64,000 bases of DNA from Acidobacteriota bacterium (lineage in GTDB: Bacteria; Acidobacteriota; Vicinamibacteria; Vicinamibacterales; JAHECP01): contig JAHECP010000008.1 in assembly GCA_024641665.1 (NCBI GenBank), positions 1-64,000 on the forward strand. The letters are read 5' to 3'. Below are positions 8,589 to 16,655 of this stretch, one piece after another (within the stretch, counting starts at the first letter, position 1; each line of letters opens with the position of its first letter). Both the position numbers and the translations under genes were made by a program. A model generated the notes under the pieces. The model had not been told where the DNA came from. It saw only the letters and a program-made list of their open reading frames with translations, and searched no databases.

Positions 8589-9502
8589 GAGTTCGGCGCC
8601 TTGGCGGCCGCCGGCTCCGCCGGCAGCGGGAAGAGGGGCGAGGCGGGTGACATCATGACGGTGCCGCGGATCGGATCGAGCGCGTAGGGCGTGCCCGCCG
8701 GATCGAGCGGCACGCCCCGCACGACCCCGGCGCGGTACAGGTGCTCCCACGTCAGCCGTATCGGCGGCGAGCGCCGGTCGAACTCCGTCACGATCTGCTG
8801 GAGCTGGTCGATCTGGTCCATCGCCTGCAGCTGCAACAAGCGGCGGTCGGCCAGGTTGCGCAGCCACTCCTGATCGGCGGTCGCGCGTATCTGCTGCCAC
8901 AGGAAGCGCGACGACCGACGGTCGCCGCCCTGCACGAGCATCGCCGCCGCGAGGGGCTCGAGCCAGTTCGGCGAGCCCGGAATCGTGCTCGCGCGGCGGA
9001 ACCAGCGCGCGGCGGCCGCCGGCTCGCGCAGCTGCCAGTAGTACACGAAGCCGATGTCGAGCACGTACTGCCACTTGTCGGGCTCGGCTCGCATGCCCTT
9101 GCGCAGCAGCGCGACGGCCTGGTCGGGACGGCCCGGCCCGCCGGGCGGCGCCTCGGCCAGGAAGATGGCGCCGAAGCGGTACGCAATCGTGAAGCGCGGG
9201 TCGAGTGTGGTCGTGATGTCGAGCAGCGGGTAGAGCAGCTCGTAGCGGCCGGAACCGCCGCTCGACAGCCGGTCGCCGCCGTAGTGCTGGATGGCCCGGA
9301 TCCAGTAGGCGTCGGCCACCAGCGTCTGGTAGGCGACCGCCAGATGCTCGATCACCGTACCGGACCGCAAGTAGAGGTATCGCGCGGTTTCGTGGGAGGC
9401 GGGCGTGGCCCGGTCGCGCGCGATCTGCAGCACCACCGACGCGCCCATCAGGGCGGCGATCGCCACGGCGAAGACGGCGGTGGACCGCGTGGACGGCTGC
9501 AT
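8585..9502 (-). CDS. TPR-like membrane-anchored protein, function unknown
   Basis: 305 aa with an N-terminal membrane anchor or uncleaved signal (AVFAVAIAALMGASVVL). The rest is helical and repeat-like. Segments such as YPLLDITTTLDPRFTIAYRFGA, split over about residues 90-115, and RWFRRASTIPGSPNWL look like TPR units. It probably faces the periplasm as a protein-interaction scaffold. It lies between an ABC permease gene (13 bases away) and pilD (4-base overlap), so it is co-transcribed with both. No catalytic motif was seen, and I cannot tell whether it serves the transporter or the pilus. Confidence 0.8.
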   Translation of the reverse strand: MQPSTRSTAVFAVAIAALMGASVVLQIARDRATPASHETARYLYLRSGTVIEHLAVAYQTLVADAYWIRAIQHYGGDRLSSGGSGRYELLYPLLDITTTLDPRFTIAYRFGAIFLAEAPPGGPGRPDQAVALLRKGMRAEPDKWQYVLDIGFVYYWQLREPAAAARWFRRASTIPGSPNWLEPLAAAMLVQGGDRRSSRFLWQQIRATADQEWLRNLADRRLLQLQAMDQIDQLQQIVTEFDRRSPPIRLTWEHLYRAGVVRGVPLDPAGTPYALDPIRGTVMMSPASPLFPLPAEPAAAKAPNS

Positions 9503-9515
9503 GCGCGCGGCGCCC

Positions 9516-10322
9516 CTATTTGAAGTCCCGGCGGGAGAAGATGAACATCGCCGCCAGCACGAGCATCGCGATGTACACGAGCCCGTAGCCGGTCGCGAGC
9601 CCCATGAGGGCCCACGGCACCGGCTGGCCGTGCACGACGTCGGCCTTCACGTCGAAGGACGCCAGGTTGGGCAGCACGTAGTACATGCCTCGCGCCAGGG
9701 CACCGGCCGCCGGCGACGCGACGACCTGGTCGAAGTTCTTCAGGTCGGCGTCGAAGTGGCCGGCCACGAACATGCCGAAGGTGAGCACGGCCGAGAGGAT
9801 CGAGCTGGAGAAGGTCGAGAAGAAGAGCGCGACGGCGGTGATCAGGCAGAGCTCCACGAAGATCAGGAACACGGCCTTCAAGAGCGCCGGGTCGAGCGCC
9901 GGCGCGTCCCACGCCGCCTGGACGTTCGCCGGCGTCATCCACGCCATGTAGCCCAGCACCAGATAGAGCGCGACGGCCATCACCGCGATGTTGACGGCCA
10001 GCGTCAGGACCAGCCCGAGATACTTGCCGAGCACGAACTCGTGGCGGCGGACTGGTTTGGCGAGCACGCCGTACACGCTGCGGCGTTCGACCTCCTTCGA
10101 CACCAGGCCGATGCCGATGAACACGGCGATGAACAGGCCGAAGATCGAGGTGGCCGCAAGGCCCAGATCCTTGATGATCTTCACGTCCTGCCCGGCGGTG
10201 AGCTGCCCGAGCAGGTACGAGGCCGAGATCAGCAGGACGGCGAAGAACACCAGGTTGTACAGAACCTTGTCCCGCACCGACTCCCGGAACACGTTGACCG
10301 CGATGTGTCGAATGGCGCGCAT
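9516..10322 (-). CDS. ABC-2 type transporter permease
   Basis: About 268 aa, six hydrophobic segments. The N-terminus (IAVNVFRESVRDKVLYNLVFF) and the motif SKEVERRSVYGVLAKPV are typical of NatB/GldF-like ABC-2 permeases. It should pair with the ATPase encoded upstream. ATG 10322 was chosen because the protein then begins MRAIRHIAVNVF as in relatives; a GTG at 10340 would add six residues that overlap the repeat-rich spacer. Substrate unknown. Its place beside pilD and the TPR protein suggests an envelope role, but this is inference. Confidence 0.87.
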   Translation of the reverse strand: MRAIRHIAVNVFRESVRDKVLYNLVFFAVLLISASYLLGQLTAGQDVKIIKDLGLAATSIFGLFIAVFIGIGLVSKEVERRSVYGVLAKPVRRHEFVLGKYLGLVLTLAVNIAVMAVALYLVLGYMAWMTPANVQAAWDAPALDPALLKAVFLIFVELCLITAVALFFSTFSSSILSAVLTFGMFVAGHFDADLKNFDQVVASPAAGALARGMYYVLPNLASFDVKADVVHGQPVPWALMGLATGYGLVYIAMLVLAAMFIFSRRDFK

Positions 10323-10328
10323 GGTTCG

Positions 10329-10440
10329 CCGACGGCTCACGGCAGCTCAAGGTTCACGGCTCAGGGCTCAGAGACGGAGGTGCCGGCCACCGAGTGACGG
10401 CGTGCCTGCCCGTGAGCCGTGAGCCATGAGCCGTAAGCCG
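10329..10440. repeat. Degenerate GGCTCACGGCTC-type short repeats
   Basis: The spacer between the ABC permease and ATPase genes is made largely of variants of one short word, GAGCCGTGAGCC / GGCTCACGGCTC. They occur on both sides of a unique centre: near 10332-10378 in one orientation and 10411-10438 in the other. The same word recurs at 18335-18361, 43329-43340 and 47687-47703. No coding function is evident. Confidence 0.7.
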
Positions 10441-10452
10441 TAGGTCCTGTCT

Positions 10453-10485
10453 CATTCCGTGGTCATTCCGTGGTCATTCGGTGAG
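10453..10485. repeat. 11-bp tandem repeat CATTCCGTGGT
   Basis: Two perfect copies of CATTCCGTGGT (10453-10463 and 10464-10474) and a third degenerate copy (10475-10485). On the minus strand the array encodes the last residues (MTTE) and the TGA stop of the ABC ATPase gene, so the repeat has become part of a coding end. Related 12-bp units lie after pilC (18480-18550), and a single related unit is near 33751. Confidence 0.75.
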
Positions 10486-11419
10486 ACGAAGCCTCGGCCA
10501 CGTGCTTCATGAACACGTCCTCGAGGGTGTCGCGCAGCGGGTTGAGGGCGACCAGCCTGGCGCCGGCCCCCAGCACCTCGGCGAGCAGGCGCTCGGGCGG
10601 CTCGGCGAGCGTCAGCTCGAGCGCGTAGCGGCCCGGCGCGATCTCGGCGTGGTGCCGCACGACGTCGCCCAGCCGGTCGATGAGCTCCGGCCTCAGATCG
10701 GCGACCACGAGTTCCCAGCCCCGGATCTCGAACGCCAGCAGCTCCGACAGCTGGCCGATCGCGGTCAGCCGGCCGCCGGCGAGAATCGCCACGCGGCTGC
10801 AGAGCGCCTCGGCGTCCGCGAGGATGTGGGAGCTGAAGAAGAGCGTCGTGCCCCGGTCGCGGAGCTCCAGCATGAGCGCGCGCACCTCGCGCCGGCCGAC
10901 CGGGTCGAGGCCCGACATCGGCTCGTCGAGGAACACCACCTCGGGATCGTTGATGAGCGCCTGCGCGATCCCCACACGCTGCAGCATGCCCTTCGAGAAC
11001 TTGCGGAGCTGCATCCGCCGCTCGGCACCGATGCCGACCCGATCGAGCAGCATCGACACGCGCCGCCGCCGCTCGGGCCCCACGTAGCCGAACAGGCTGG
11101 CGAAGTAGCCGAGCAGCTCCTCCGCGGTGAGGTAGTCGTAGAAGTACGGGTTCTCCGGGAGGTACCCCAGGCGGCGCCGGACGGCGACGGCGCCGACGGG
11201 CTGGCCGAGGATCTCGGCCCGGCCGGACGTCGGGAAGATGAGCTGCATCAGCAGCTTCAGGGTCGTCGTCTTGCCGGCGCCGTTCGGGCCGAGGAAGCCG
11301 AACACCTCTCCCGGCGCCACGTCGATCGACAGGCGGTCGAGCGCGCGATGGGGCCGCTTGCGCCAGAACCCGACCGCGTAGTCCTTCGTGAGCTCCTCGG
11401 TGCGAATCGCGCTCTGCAT
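10463..11419 (-). CDS. ABC transporter ATP-binding protein
   Basis: 318 aa NatA/CcmA-like ATPase. Walker A GPNGAGKTTT at about residue 45, signature FSKGMLQR, Walker B VVFLDEPMSGLDP and the switch histidine in SSHIL are all intact. A C-terminal extension of about 90 residues follows the core, as in bacterial ABC-2 ATPases. It presumably energises the permease encoded next. It starts 11 bases after the VKOR-DsbA stop. The final codons and stop come from the tandem repeat noted at 10453-10485. Confidence 0.92.
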   Translation of the reverse strand: MQSAIRTEELTKDYAVGFWRKRPHRALDRLSIDVAPGEVFGFLGPNGAGKTTTLKLLMQLIFPTSGRAEILGQPVGAVAVRRRLGYLPENPYFYDYLTAEELLGYFASLFGYVGPERRRRVSMLLDRVGIGAERRMQLRKFSKGMLQRVGIAQALINDPEVVFLDEPMSGLDPVGRREVRALMLELRDRGTTLFFSSHILADAEALCSRVAILAGGRLTAIGQLSELLAFEIRGWELVVADLRPELIDRLGDVVRHHAEIAPGRYALELTLAEPPERLLAEVLGAGARLVALNPLRDTLEDVFMKHVAEASSHRMTTE

Positions 11420-11430
11420 GCCTCAGTCGA

Positions 11431-12633
11431 TCACTGCGACGCCTTCTGCAGCTCGATCTCGATGGCCTGCTGGAAGAACTGGGGCGGCAGGGTCCCCGCC
11501 AGCATCGTGCCGTTGATGAAGAATGTGGGCGTCGAATGCACGTTGTTGAGCGCGCCCAGCGCCGCGTCGGTCCTGACGGCCGCGACGACCGACGGGTAGC
11601 GCGCGTCGAAATCCGTCACGCCGCCGATGTCCCGGGCTGCCGCCTTCACCGACGCCGGCGACTCGACGGCCTGGTTCGTGTACAGCCACTCCTCCATCGC
11701 GTCGCCCTTGCCGTGCTCCCGGGCCAGGCGCACCGCCACCGCCGCCTCGCACGACGCCATGTGCACGATCCGCGGTACGGCCGCGTTGCACGCCGGGTTG
11801 AGCGGGAAGTCCTTCTCCACGAGCCGCACCTCGCCCGGGTTGGTCGTCTGGTAGCGGGCGAGCAGGTCGCGATACAGCAGGTAGGCCTGCGCGCACGCCG
11901 GGCACTGATAGTCGCTGAACTTGACGATCAGCACCTTGACGCCGTCGTTCGGCACCGGCAGGTTCACGTGCGGCTGCTGCGCGTACCAGCGCGCGAACTC
12001 CGACCGCTGGGCGTCGGTCACCGGCGGCAGGTCCTGCGCCGCCGCCCCTGCCGGGGTCGCCACCGATTCGCGCGGGAACCAGACGACGGCCGCCGCAGCG
12101 GCCGCGATGAACAGGACGGCGAGCGAGAGCGCGCGGGGCGCGCCGACGAGAGTTCGCAGATCGGCCGCCAGCCGGCCTGGGAGGGTGCGCATGGGTTGTG
12201 TGGCCGCGGCCCCGGACAGCACGAACACGCCGAGGACGCCGACATAGGTCGTCAAACACAGCAGGCACACGGTCTTCAGGACGAAGAACGACGTGTAGCC
12301 CAGGTACAGGATGACCGCCAGCCCGATCGTCGCCAGCACGAACAGGTAGCTGCCCGCGTTCTCCCGGAACGCGGCCGGTCCACGCCGCGCCGCCGCCGCG
12401 AGCCACGTGACGAGCGCGAACCAGATGAGCCCCAGCAGCGCCACCGGCACGCCGGCCACCGAGCCGTAGCGGCTCGTGTAGGCCTGCGAGCAGCTCACCG
12501 TCGGGCTGACGTCACAGAAGCTCAGATAGCCGGGATGCCGCAGGAGCTGATAGTGGGTGTAGGTAGCCGTCACCGAGGCCGCGAGCCCGAGGAGGGCGAA
12601 CGCGAGGAGCCAGGCGCGAGTGCGCGGAGCCAT
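11431..12633 (-). CDS. VKOR-DsbA fusion, periplasmic disulfide-forming enzyme
   Basis: About 400 aa. The N-terminal half has four to five membrane helices with the VKOR pattern: paired loop cysteines (FCDV and VSCSQ) and the quinone-side CLLC motif near residue 122. The C-terminal half is a DsbA/thioredoxin-fold domain with active site CPAC (SDYQCPACAQAY) and the cis-proline region STPTFFING. VKOR re-oxidises its attached DsbA domain using quinone, giving a self-contained oxidase for exported proteins. ATG 12633 was chosen because a plausible -10 element covers the upstream GTG at 12684. It lies between the pilin genes and the ABC/pilD operon; each pilin has two cysteines and is a likely substrate. 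Confidence 0.9.
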   Translation of the reverse strand: MAPRTRAWLLAFALLGLAASVTATYTHYQLLRHPGYLSFCDVSPTVSCSQAYTSRYGSVAGVPVALLGLIWFALVTWLAAAARRGPAAFRENAGSYLFVLATIGLAVILYLGYTSFFVLKTVCLLCLTTYVGVLGVFVLSGAAATQPMRTLPGRLAADLRTLVGAPRALSLAVLFIAAAAAAVVWFPRESVATPAGAAAQDLPPVTDAQRSEFARWYAQQPHVNLPVPNDGVKVLIVKFSDYQCPACAQAYLLYRDLLARYQTTNPGEVRLVEKDFPLNPACNAAVPRIVHMASCEAAVAVRLAREHGKGDAMEEWLYTNQAVESPASVKAAARDIGGVTDFDARYPSVVAAVRTDAALGALNNVHSTPTFFINGTMLAGTLPPQFFQQAIEIELQKASQ

Positions 12634-12683
12634 ACCGGCCACAGCCCGAACCGACGGACGCGAGTTGTTGGCCACCGAGGCCA

Positions 12684-12713
12684 CTTGTACCGGGAGGAGC
12701 CACCCGCCGTCAA
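12684..12713 (-). promoter_or_regulatory. Candidate sigma70 promoter for VKOR-DsbA operon
   Basis: Minus strand TTGACG (12708-12713), 18-base spacer, TACAAG (12684-12689). Predicted start near 12677, giving about 45 leader bases before ATG 12633. Matches are 5/6 and 4/6, so moderate support only. Confidence 0.4.
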
Positions 12714-12737
12714 GTCAGGGCCCGCGACGCACCCGTT

Positions 12738-13337
12738 TCACTGGACGGGCGTCACCGTCGCCGTCACGCCGAACGGCTCGGTCGGCGCCGCCGCGCCCCC
12801 ATTGGCCGTATCCTGCCAGATCGCGCCCTTGGCGTTGGCCGCAAAGGCGCGGTTCCCGCTCACCCCCGGCCGGTTCGGCACCGCCGTCGCGTAGTAGCCG
12901 CGCCAGGTCGCGGTCCCGTTGCAGTCGGGCGGACCGGGCGTCGCACCCGCGCCGGGCGCCAGCGCATACGTATACCCGCTCTTCTGCGGGTGGACGGCGC
13001 TCGTCAGGTCCGGCGAGAGAAAAGGAGCCTGACTGCCGGGCGGGGGCACGCCGAGGGTGGCGAACCCGCTCGCGTAGCCGTTGTTGCCGCAGGCCGACGA
13101 ATATGCGACCTCGCCGCTGACGATGGCGTTCAACGAGGTGAGCGCCGAGGCCTCGTTGGCCGACAGGTGCGCGCGGAGCAGCCCCGGCACGGCAATCGAC
13201 GCGATCACTCCGATCATCGCGATGACGATCAGCAGCTCCACCAGCGTGAAGCCGGGCGCCGGCGGCCTCCGCGCGTCCGGAGGCGCCGGGACCGGCAGGC
13301 ACCGCTTCCCCCTCGGGTGGTGGGTATCAGGAGACAT
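12738..13337 (-). CDS. Type IV pilin-like protein, divergent copy
   Basis: 199 aa. A long proline-rich leader of about 30 residues ends PPAPG, then FTLVELLIVIAMIGVIASIA with Glu at +5. The helix continues with NEASALTSLNAIVSGEVAYSSACG, clearly related to the two pilins upstream. Two cysteines (ACGNN and PDCNG) are kept. It differs from them in its longer C-terminal region and acidic-poor leader. It is third in the pilin cluster, separated by a terminator from the second, so it probably has its own weaker expression. It could be a minor or alternative pilin, or a pseudopilin. Confidence 0.85.
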   Translation of the reverse strand: MSPDTHHPRGKRCLPVPAPPDARRPPAPGFTLVELLIVIAMIGVIASIAVPGLLRAHLSANEASALTSLNAIVSGEVAYSSACGNNGYASGFATLGVPPPGSQAPFLSPDLTSAVHPQKSGYTYALAPGAGATPGPPDCNGTATWRGYYATAVPNRPGVSGNRAFAANAKGAIWQDTANGGAAAPTEPFGVTATVTPVQ

Positions 13338-13402
13338 CCCGATCGACGACGATACCACCGTTTGAGCCCGGTCGAAGCGGTCGGCATGCCCGGAACGGAA
13401 AC

Positions 13403-13430
13403 GGGGAGGCCGGCTCGTGCCGGCCTCCCC
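13403..13430 (-). terminator. Rho-independent terminator after second pilin
   Basis: Perfect 12-bp stem (GGGGAGGCCGGC / GCCGGCCTCCCC) with a 4-base loop, 29 bases beyond the pilin stop. On the minus strand it is followed by a short T-containing run. A close relative follows the neighbouring pilin at 14152-14179. Confidence 0.75.
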
Positions 13431-13459
13431 TCGGTTGGCAGACGGGGCGCGGTTAGCAG

Positions 13460-13987
13460 TTACTGGATCGGCGTCGTCCCAGCCGCGCCACCAGCCTGGT
13501 CGAAGAAGATGGTGCCCAACGTACTGACGTTGAATCCACGCTCGCCCGTGCTGTGCAGGGTCGTGGGCACTGCCGTGCCGGTGTAGCCGGTGTTGGTCGC
13601 GGTGCCGTTGCCGTCGTTCGGTCCGGCGCTCCCGTTCCCCACCATGTCGATGTTGTAGCCGCTCTTGCTCACGCCCGTGCCAACCACCGTGACGCCCGGC
13701 GTCGTGGGGTCGAGGTCGGGGGAGATGTAGCCCTGGGTCGCGCCGACGCCGCACGGCGTGCCGAGGATCGTCAGGCTGGTCGCAAACCCACCTTGGCCGC
13801 AGCTCGCCGCATAGCTGACTTGCGCGCTGCTGATCGCGCGCAGCGAGCCGACGGCCGAGGCCTCGTTGCCCGACATCCGGGCGCGCAGCAGGCCCGGAAT
13901 CGCGATCGCGGCGATGATGCCGATGATCGCCACGACGATCAGCAGCTCGATGAGCGTGAAGCCCGTGTTGTCGGTCTGAACTGTCAT
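13460..13987 (-). CDS. Type IV major-type pilin, tandem duplicate
   Basis: 175 aa prepilin. Short leader MTVQTDNTG, then FTLIELLIVVAIIGIIA with Glu5; Pro22 follows in mature numbering. Cys54 (ASCGQGG) and Cys70 (TPCGVGA) should form a disulfide. It is the same length as the next pilin gene upstream and similar throughout, so the pair is a tandem duplication that includes the downstream terminator. ATG 13987 follows GAGGAAGGG at good spacing. A weaker sigma54-like site sits about 35 bases upstream. Either copy could be the dominant fibre subunit; the upstream copy has the better promoter. Confidence 0.92.
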   Translation of the reverse strand: MTVQTDNTGFTLIELLIVVAIIGIIAAIAIPGLLRARMSGNEASAVGSLRAISSAQVSYAASCGQGGFATSLTILGTPCGVGATQGYISPDLDPTTPGVTVVGTGVSKSGYNIDMVGNGSAGPNDGNGTATNTGYTGTAVPTTLHSTGERGFNVSTLGTIFFDQAGGAAGTTPIQ

Positions 13988-14019
13988 GATGCCCTTCCTC
14001 GTCTTGCCGACCCGTCACC

Positions 14020-14034
14020 GCCAAGGCGTTGCCA
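14020..14034 (-). promoter_or_regulatory. Weak sigma54-like promoter before second pilin
   Basis: Minus strand TGGCAACGCCTTGGC has the GG/GC doublets at the right spacing, but the -12 element is TGGC instead of TTGC. The predicted start near 14008 leaves a 21-base leader containing the GAGGAAGGG ribosome site, which is a sensible layout. One mismatch keeps confidence low. Confidence 0.35.
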
Positions 14035-14151
14035 GCGAAGACCATCCGCCGTGGCGGCGGGTCCCTGCACGCCGCTCACGCGCTCAGGACAGAACAACGA
14101 CGTTGTGGCCGTCCAGCTCACGACCGAACAATCGCGGGCCACAAAAGGAAA

Positions 14152-14179
14152 GGGGATGCCGGCTCGCGCCGGCATCCCC
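14152..14179 (-). terminator. Rho-independent terminator after main pilin
   Basis: Perfect 12-bp stem (GGGGATGCCGGC / GCCGGCATCCCC), 4-base loop, followed on the minus strand by TTTCCTTTTG. It lies 25 bases beyond the stop of the pilin at 14205 and separates it from the next pilin gene. Confidence 0.8.
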
Positions 14180-14204
14180 TCGGCTGGAAGGCGGACGCCG
14201 TCCG

Positions 14205-14732
14205 CTACTGGATCGGCGTCGTCCCGGCCGCGCCACCGGCCGGGTCGAAGAAGATGGTACCTGCGGCCGTCGTGTTGAATCCGCGCTCACCGGTACTGTG
14301 GAGGGTCGTGGGCACCGCCGTGGCCCCGTAGTCAGTGTTGGTCGCCGCGCCGTTGCCGTCGTTCGGCCCCAGGGTCCCGTTCCCCGCCATCTCCACGTTG
14401 TACCCGCTCTTGGTCACGCCGTTGCCGAACGCCGTGACGCCCGGCGTCGCGGGGTTGAGGTCGGGAGAGATGTAGCCCTGGGTCGCGCCGACGCCGCACG
14501 GCGTGCCGAGAATCGTCAGGCTGGTCGCATACCCGCCCTGTCCGCAGCTCGCCGCATAGCTGACCTGGGCGCTGTTGATGGCGCGCAGCGAGCCGATGGC
14601 CGAGGCCTCGTTGCCCGACATCCGGGCGCGCAGCAGGCCCGGAATCGCGATCGCGGCGATGATGCCGATGATCGCCACGACGATCAGCAGCTCGATGAGC
14701 GTGAAGCCCTTCTCGTTGGTCCGGACTTTCAT
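14205..14732 (-). CDS. pilA: Type IV major pilin
   Basis: 175 aa prepilin and probable main fibre subunit. Leader MKVRTNEKG, cleavage before FTLIELLIVVAIIGIIA, with Glu5 and Pro22, and the NEASAIGSLRAINSAQVSYAASCG segment typical of PilA from soil bacteria. Two cysteines (ASCGQGG, TPCGVGA) are about 16 residues apart. ATG 14732 follows GGAGGAGAG; an upstream frame extension is not needed. Preceded by a consensus sigma54 promoter and a palindrome suited to an enhancer-binding activator, and located directly after pilS-pilR, the classical pilSRA arrangement. A strong terminator follows. Confidence 0.95.
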   Translation of the reverse strand: MKVRTNEKGFTLIELLIVVAIIGIIAAIAIPGLLRARMSGNEASAIGSLRAINSAQVSYAASCGQGGYATSLTILGTPCGVGATQGYISPDLNPATPGVTAFGNGVTKSGYNVEMAGNGTLGPNDGNGAATNTDYGATAVPTTLHSTGERGFNTTAAGTIFFDPAGGAAGTTPIQ

Positions 14733-14855
14733 GATGTTCTCTCCTCCTGCTCTAACCATCCTGTGACCGTAACCGTGGTCGTGAAACCGTTCAAAGCCTC
14801 GTGTGCTTCTGGGTGATGCTGGGCCTTCACCCAGCCGTTCACGGGTGCAGGAGAA

Positions 14856-14870
14856 GCAACGGCGGTGCCA
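14856..14870 (-). promoter_or_regulatory. Sigma54 promoter of pilA
   Basis: Minus strand TGGCACCGCCGTTGCTT: TGGCAC, five bases, TTGCTT, matching the -24/-12 consensus with correct doublet spacing. Predicted start near 14844, about 112 bases before the pilA ATG. pilS/pilR lie immediately upstream, and PilR is a sigma54 activator, so the assignment is well supported by context. Confidence 0.8.
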
Positions 14871-14975
14871 GCCTCCACCGGCAGCCGGGTCATGCAGATA
14901 AAGACTTATGAATCAACTGATTGGCTGGCAGAGGCGAGGCGTGGACACCGTGAGGTCAGGTGGCCGGGCCGGGCT

Positions 14976-14998
14976 GGACTGACAATTAGTGTCAGTCC
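14976..14998. promoter_or_regulatory. Palindrome upstream of pilA, candidate PilR enhancer site
   Basis: Perfect 9-bp arms GGACTGACA and TGTCAGTCC around ATTAG, centred about 143 bases before the predicted pilA start, a normal distance for a sigma54 enhancer. TGTC is the core described for PilR sites in Pseudomonas. The inner 13 bases, GACAATTAGTGTC, recur with one change before pilB. Confidence 0.55.
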
Positions 14999-15083
14999 AA
15001 GCCGCCACGAATTGTCAGGCTGAACGGAAGAAGGCCGCTCGAGCTTCCCCTCCCGCGTGCACCAGCTCGACCGGAGGCTGCCC

Positions 15084-16496
<1,413 letters not shown>

Positions 16497-16511
16497 GGCG
16501 TCTCTAACCTT

Positions 16512-16605
16512 ACGTGGGGCTCTGCCCCACACCCCGGCTCAGTCGCTCGCGGGGACCCCTACGCCCCGCGCCGCGCCCTCGCGGGCCGCGCTGTGCGCGG
16601 CCTAG
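16512..16605 (-). repeat. Double-hairpin intercistronic element, copy A (pilS-pilR)
   Basis: About 94-bp element. In the transcription direction it begins AGGCCGCGC...GCGCGGCC (first hairpin) and ends with GTGGGGC...GCCCCAC (second hairpin) followed by GT, about 15 bases before the pilR ATG. Further copies are at 26215, 34246 and 44064, and a partial copy at 33572, all in the same orientation relative to transcription. Confidence 0.8.
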
Positions 16606-16655
16606 CCTGTCATGCGGCGCAAACGAGTACAGAGTCCTTTGGGCCGCATGACTGG

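Larger units (their letters stand above)
14733..15083. other. Non-coding pilR-pilA regulatory region
   Basis: 351 bases without a gene. It contains about 110 bases of predicted pilA leader, the sigma54 promoter (14856-14870), a palindrome (14976-14998) and several further TGTC/GACA words, at 14944-14948 and 15012-15016. No further open frame of note. Confidence 0.7.

Noticed and set aside
14733-14759. Upstream start of pilA giving a longer leader
   Set aside because: ATG 14732 has the better ribosome site and the normal leader length.
16497-16532. Upstream start of pilR giving 12 extra residues
   Set aside because: The extra residues come from a dispersed repeat element and are absent from the receiver-domain family.
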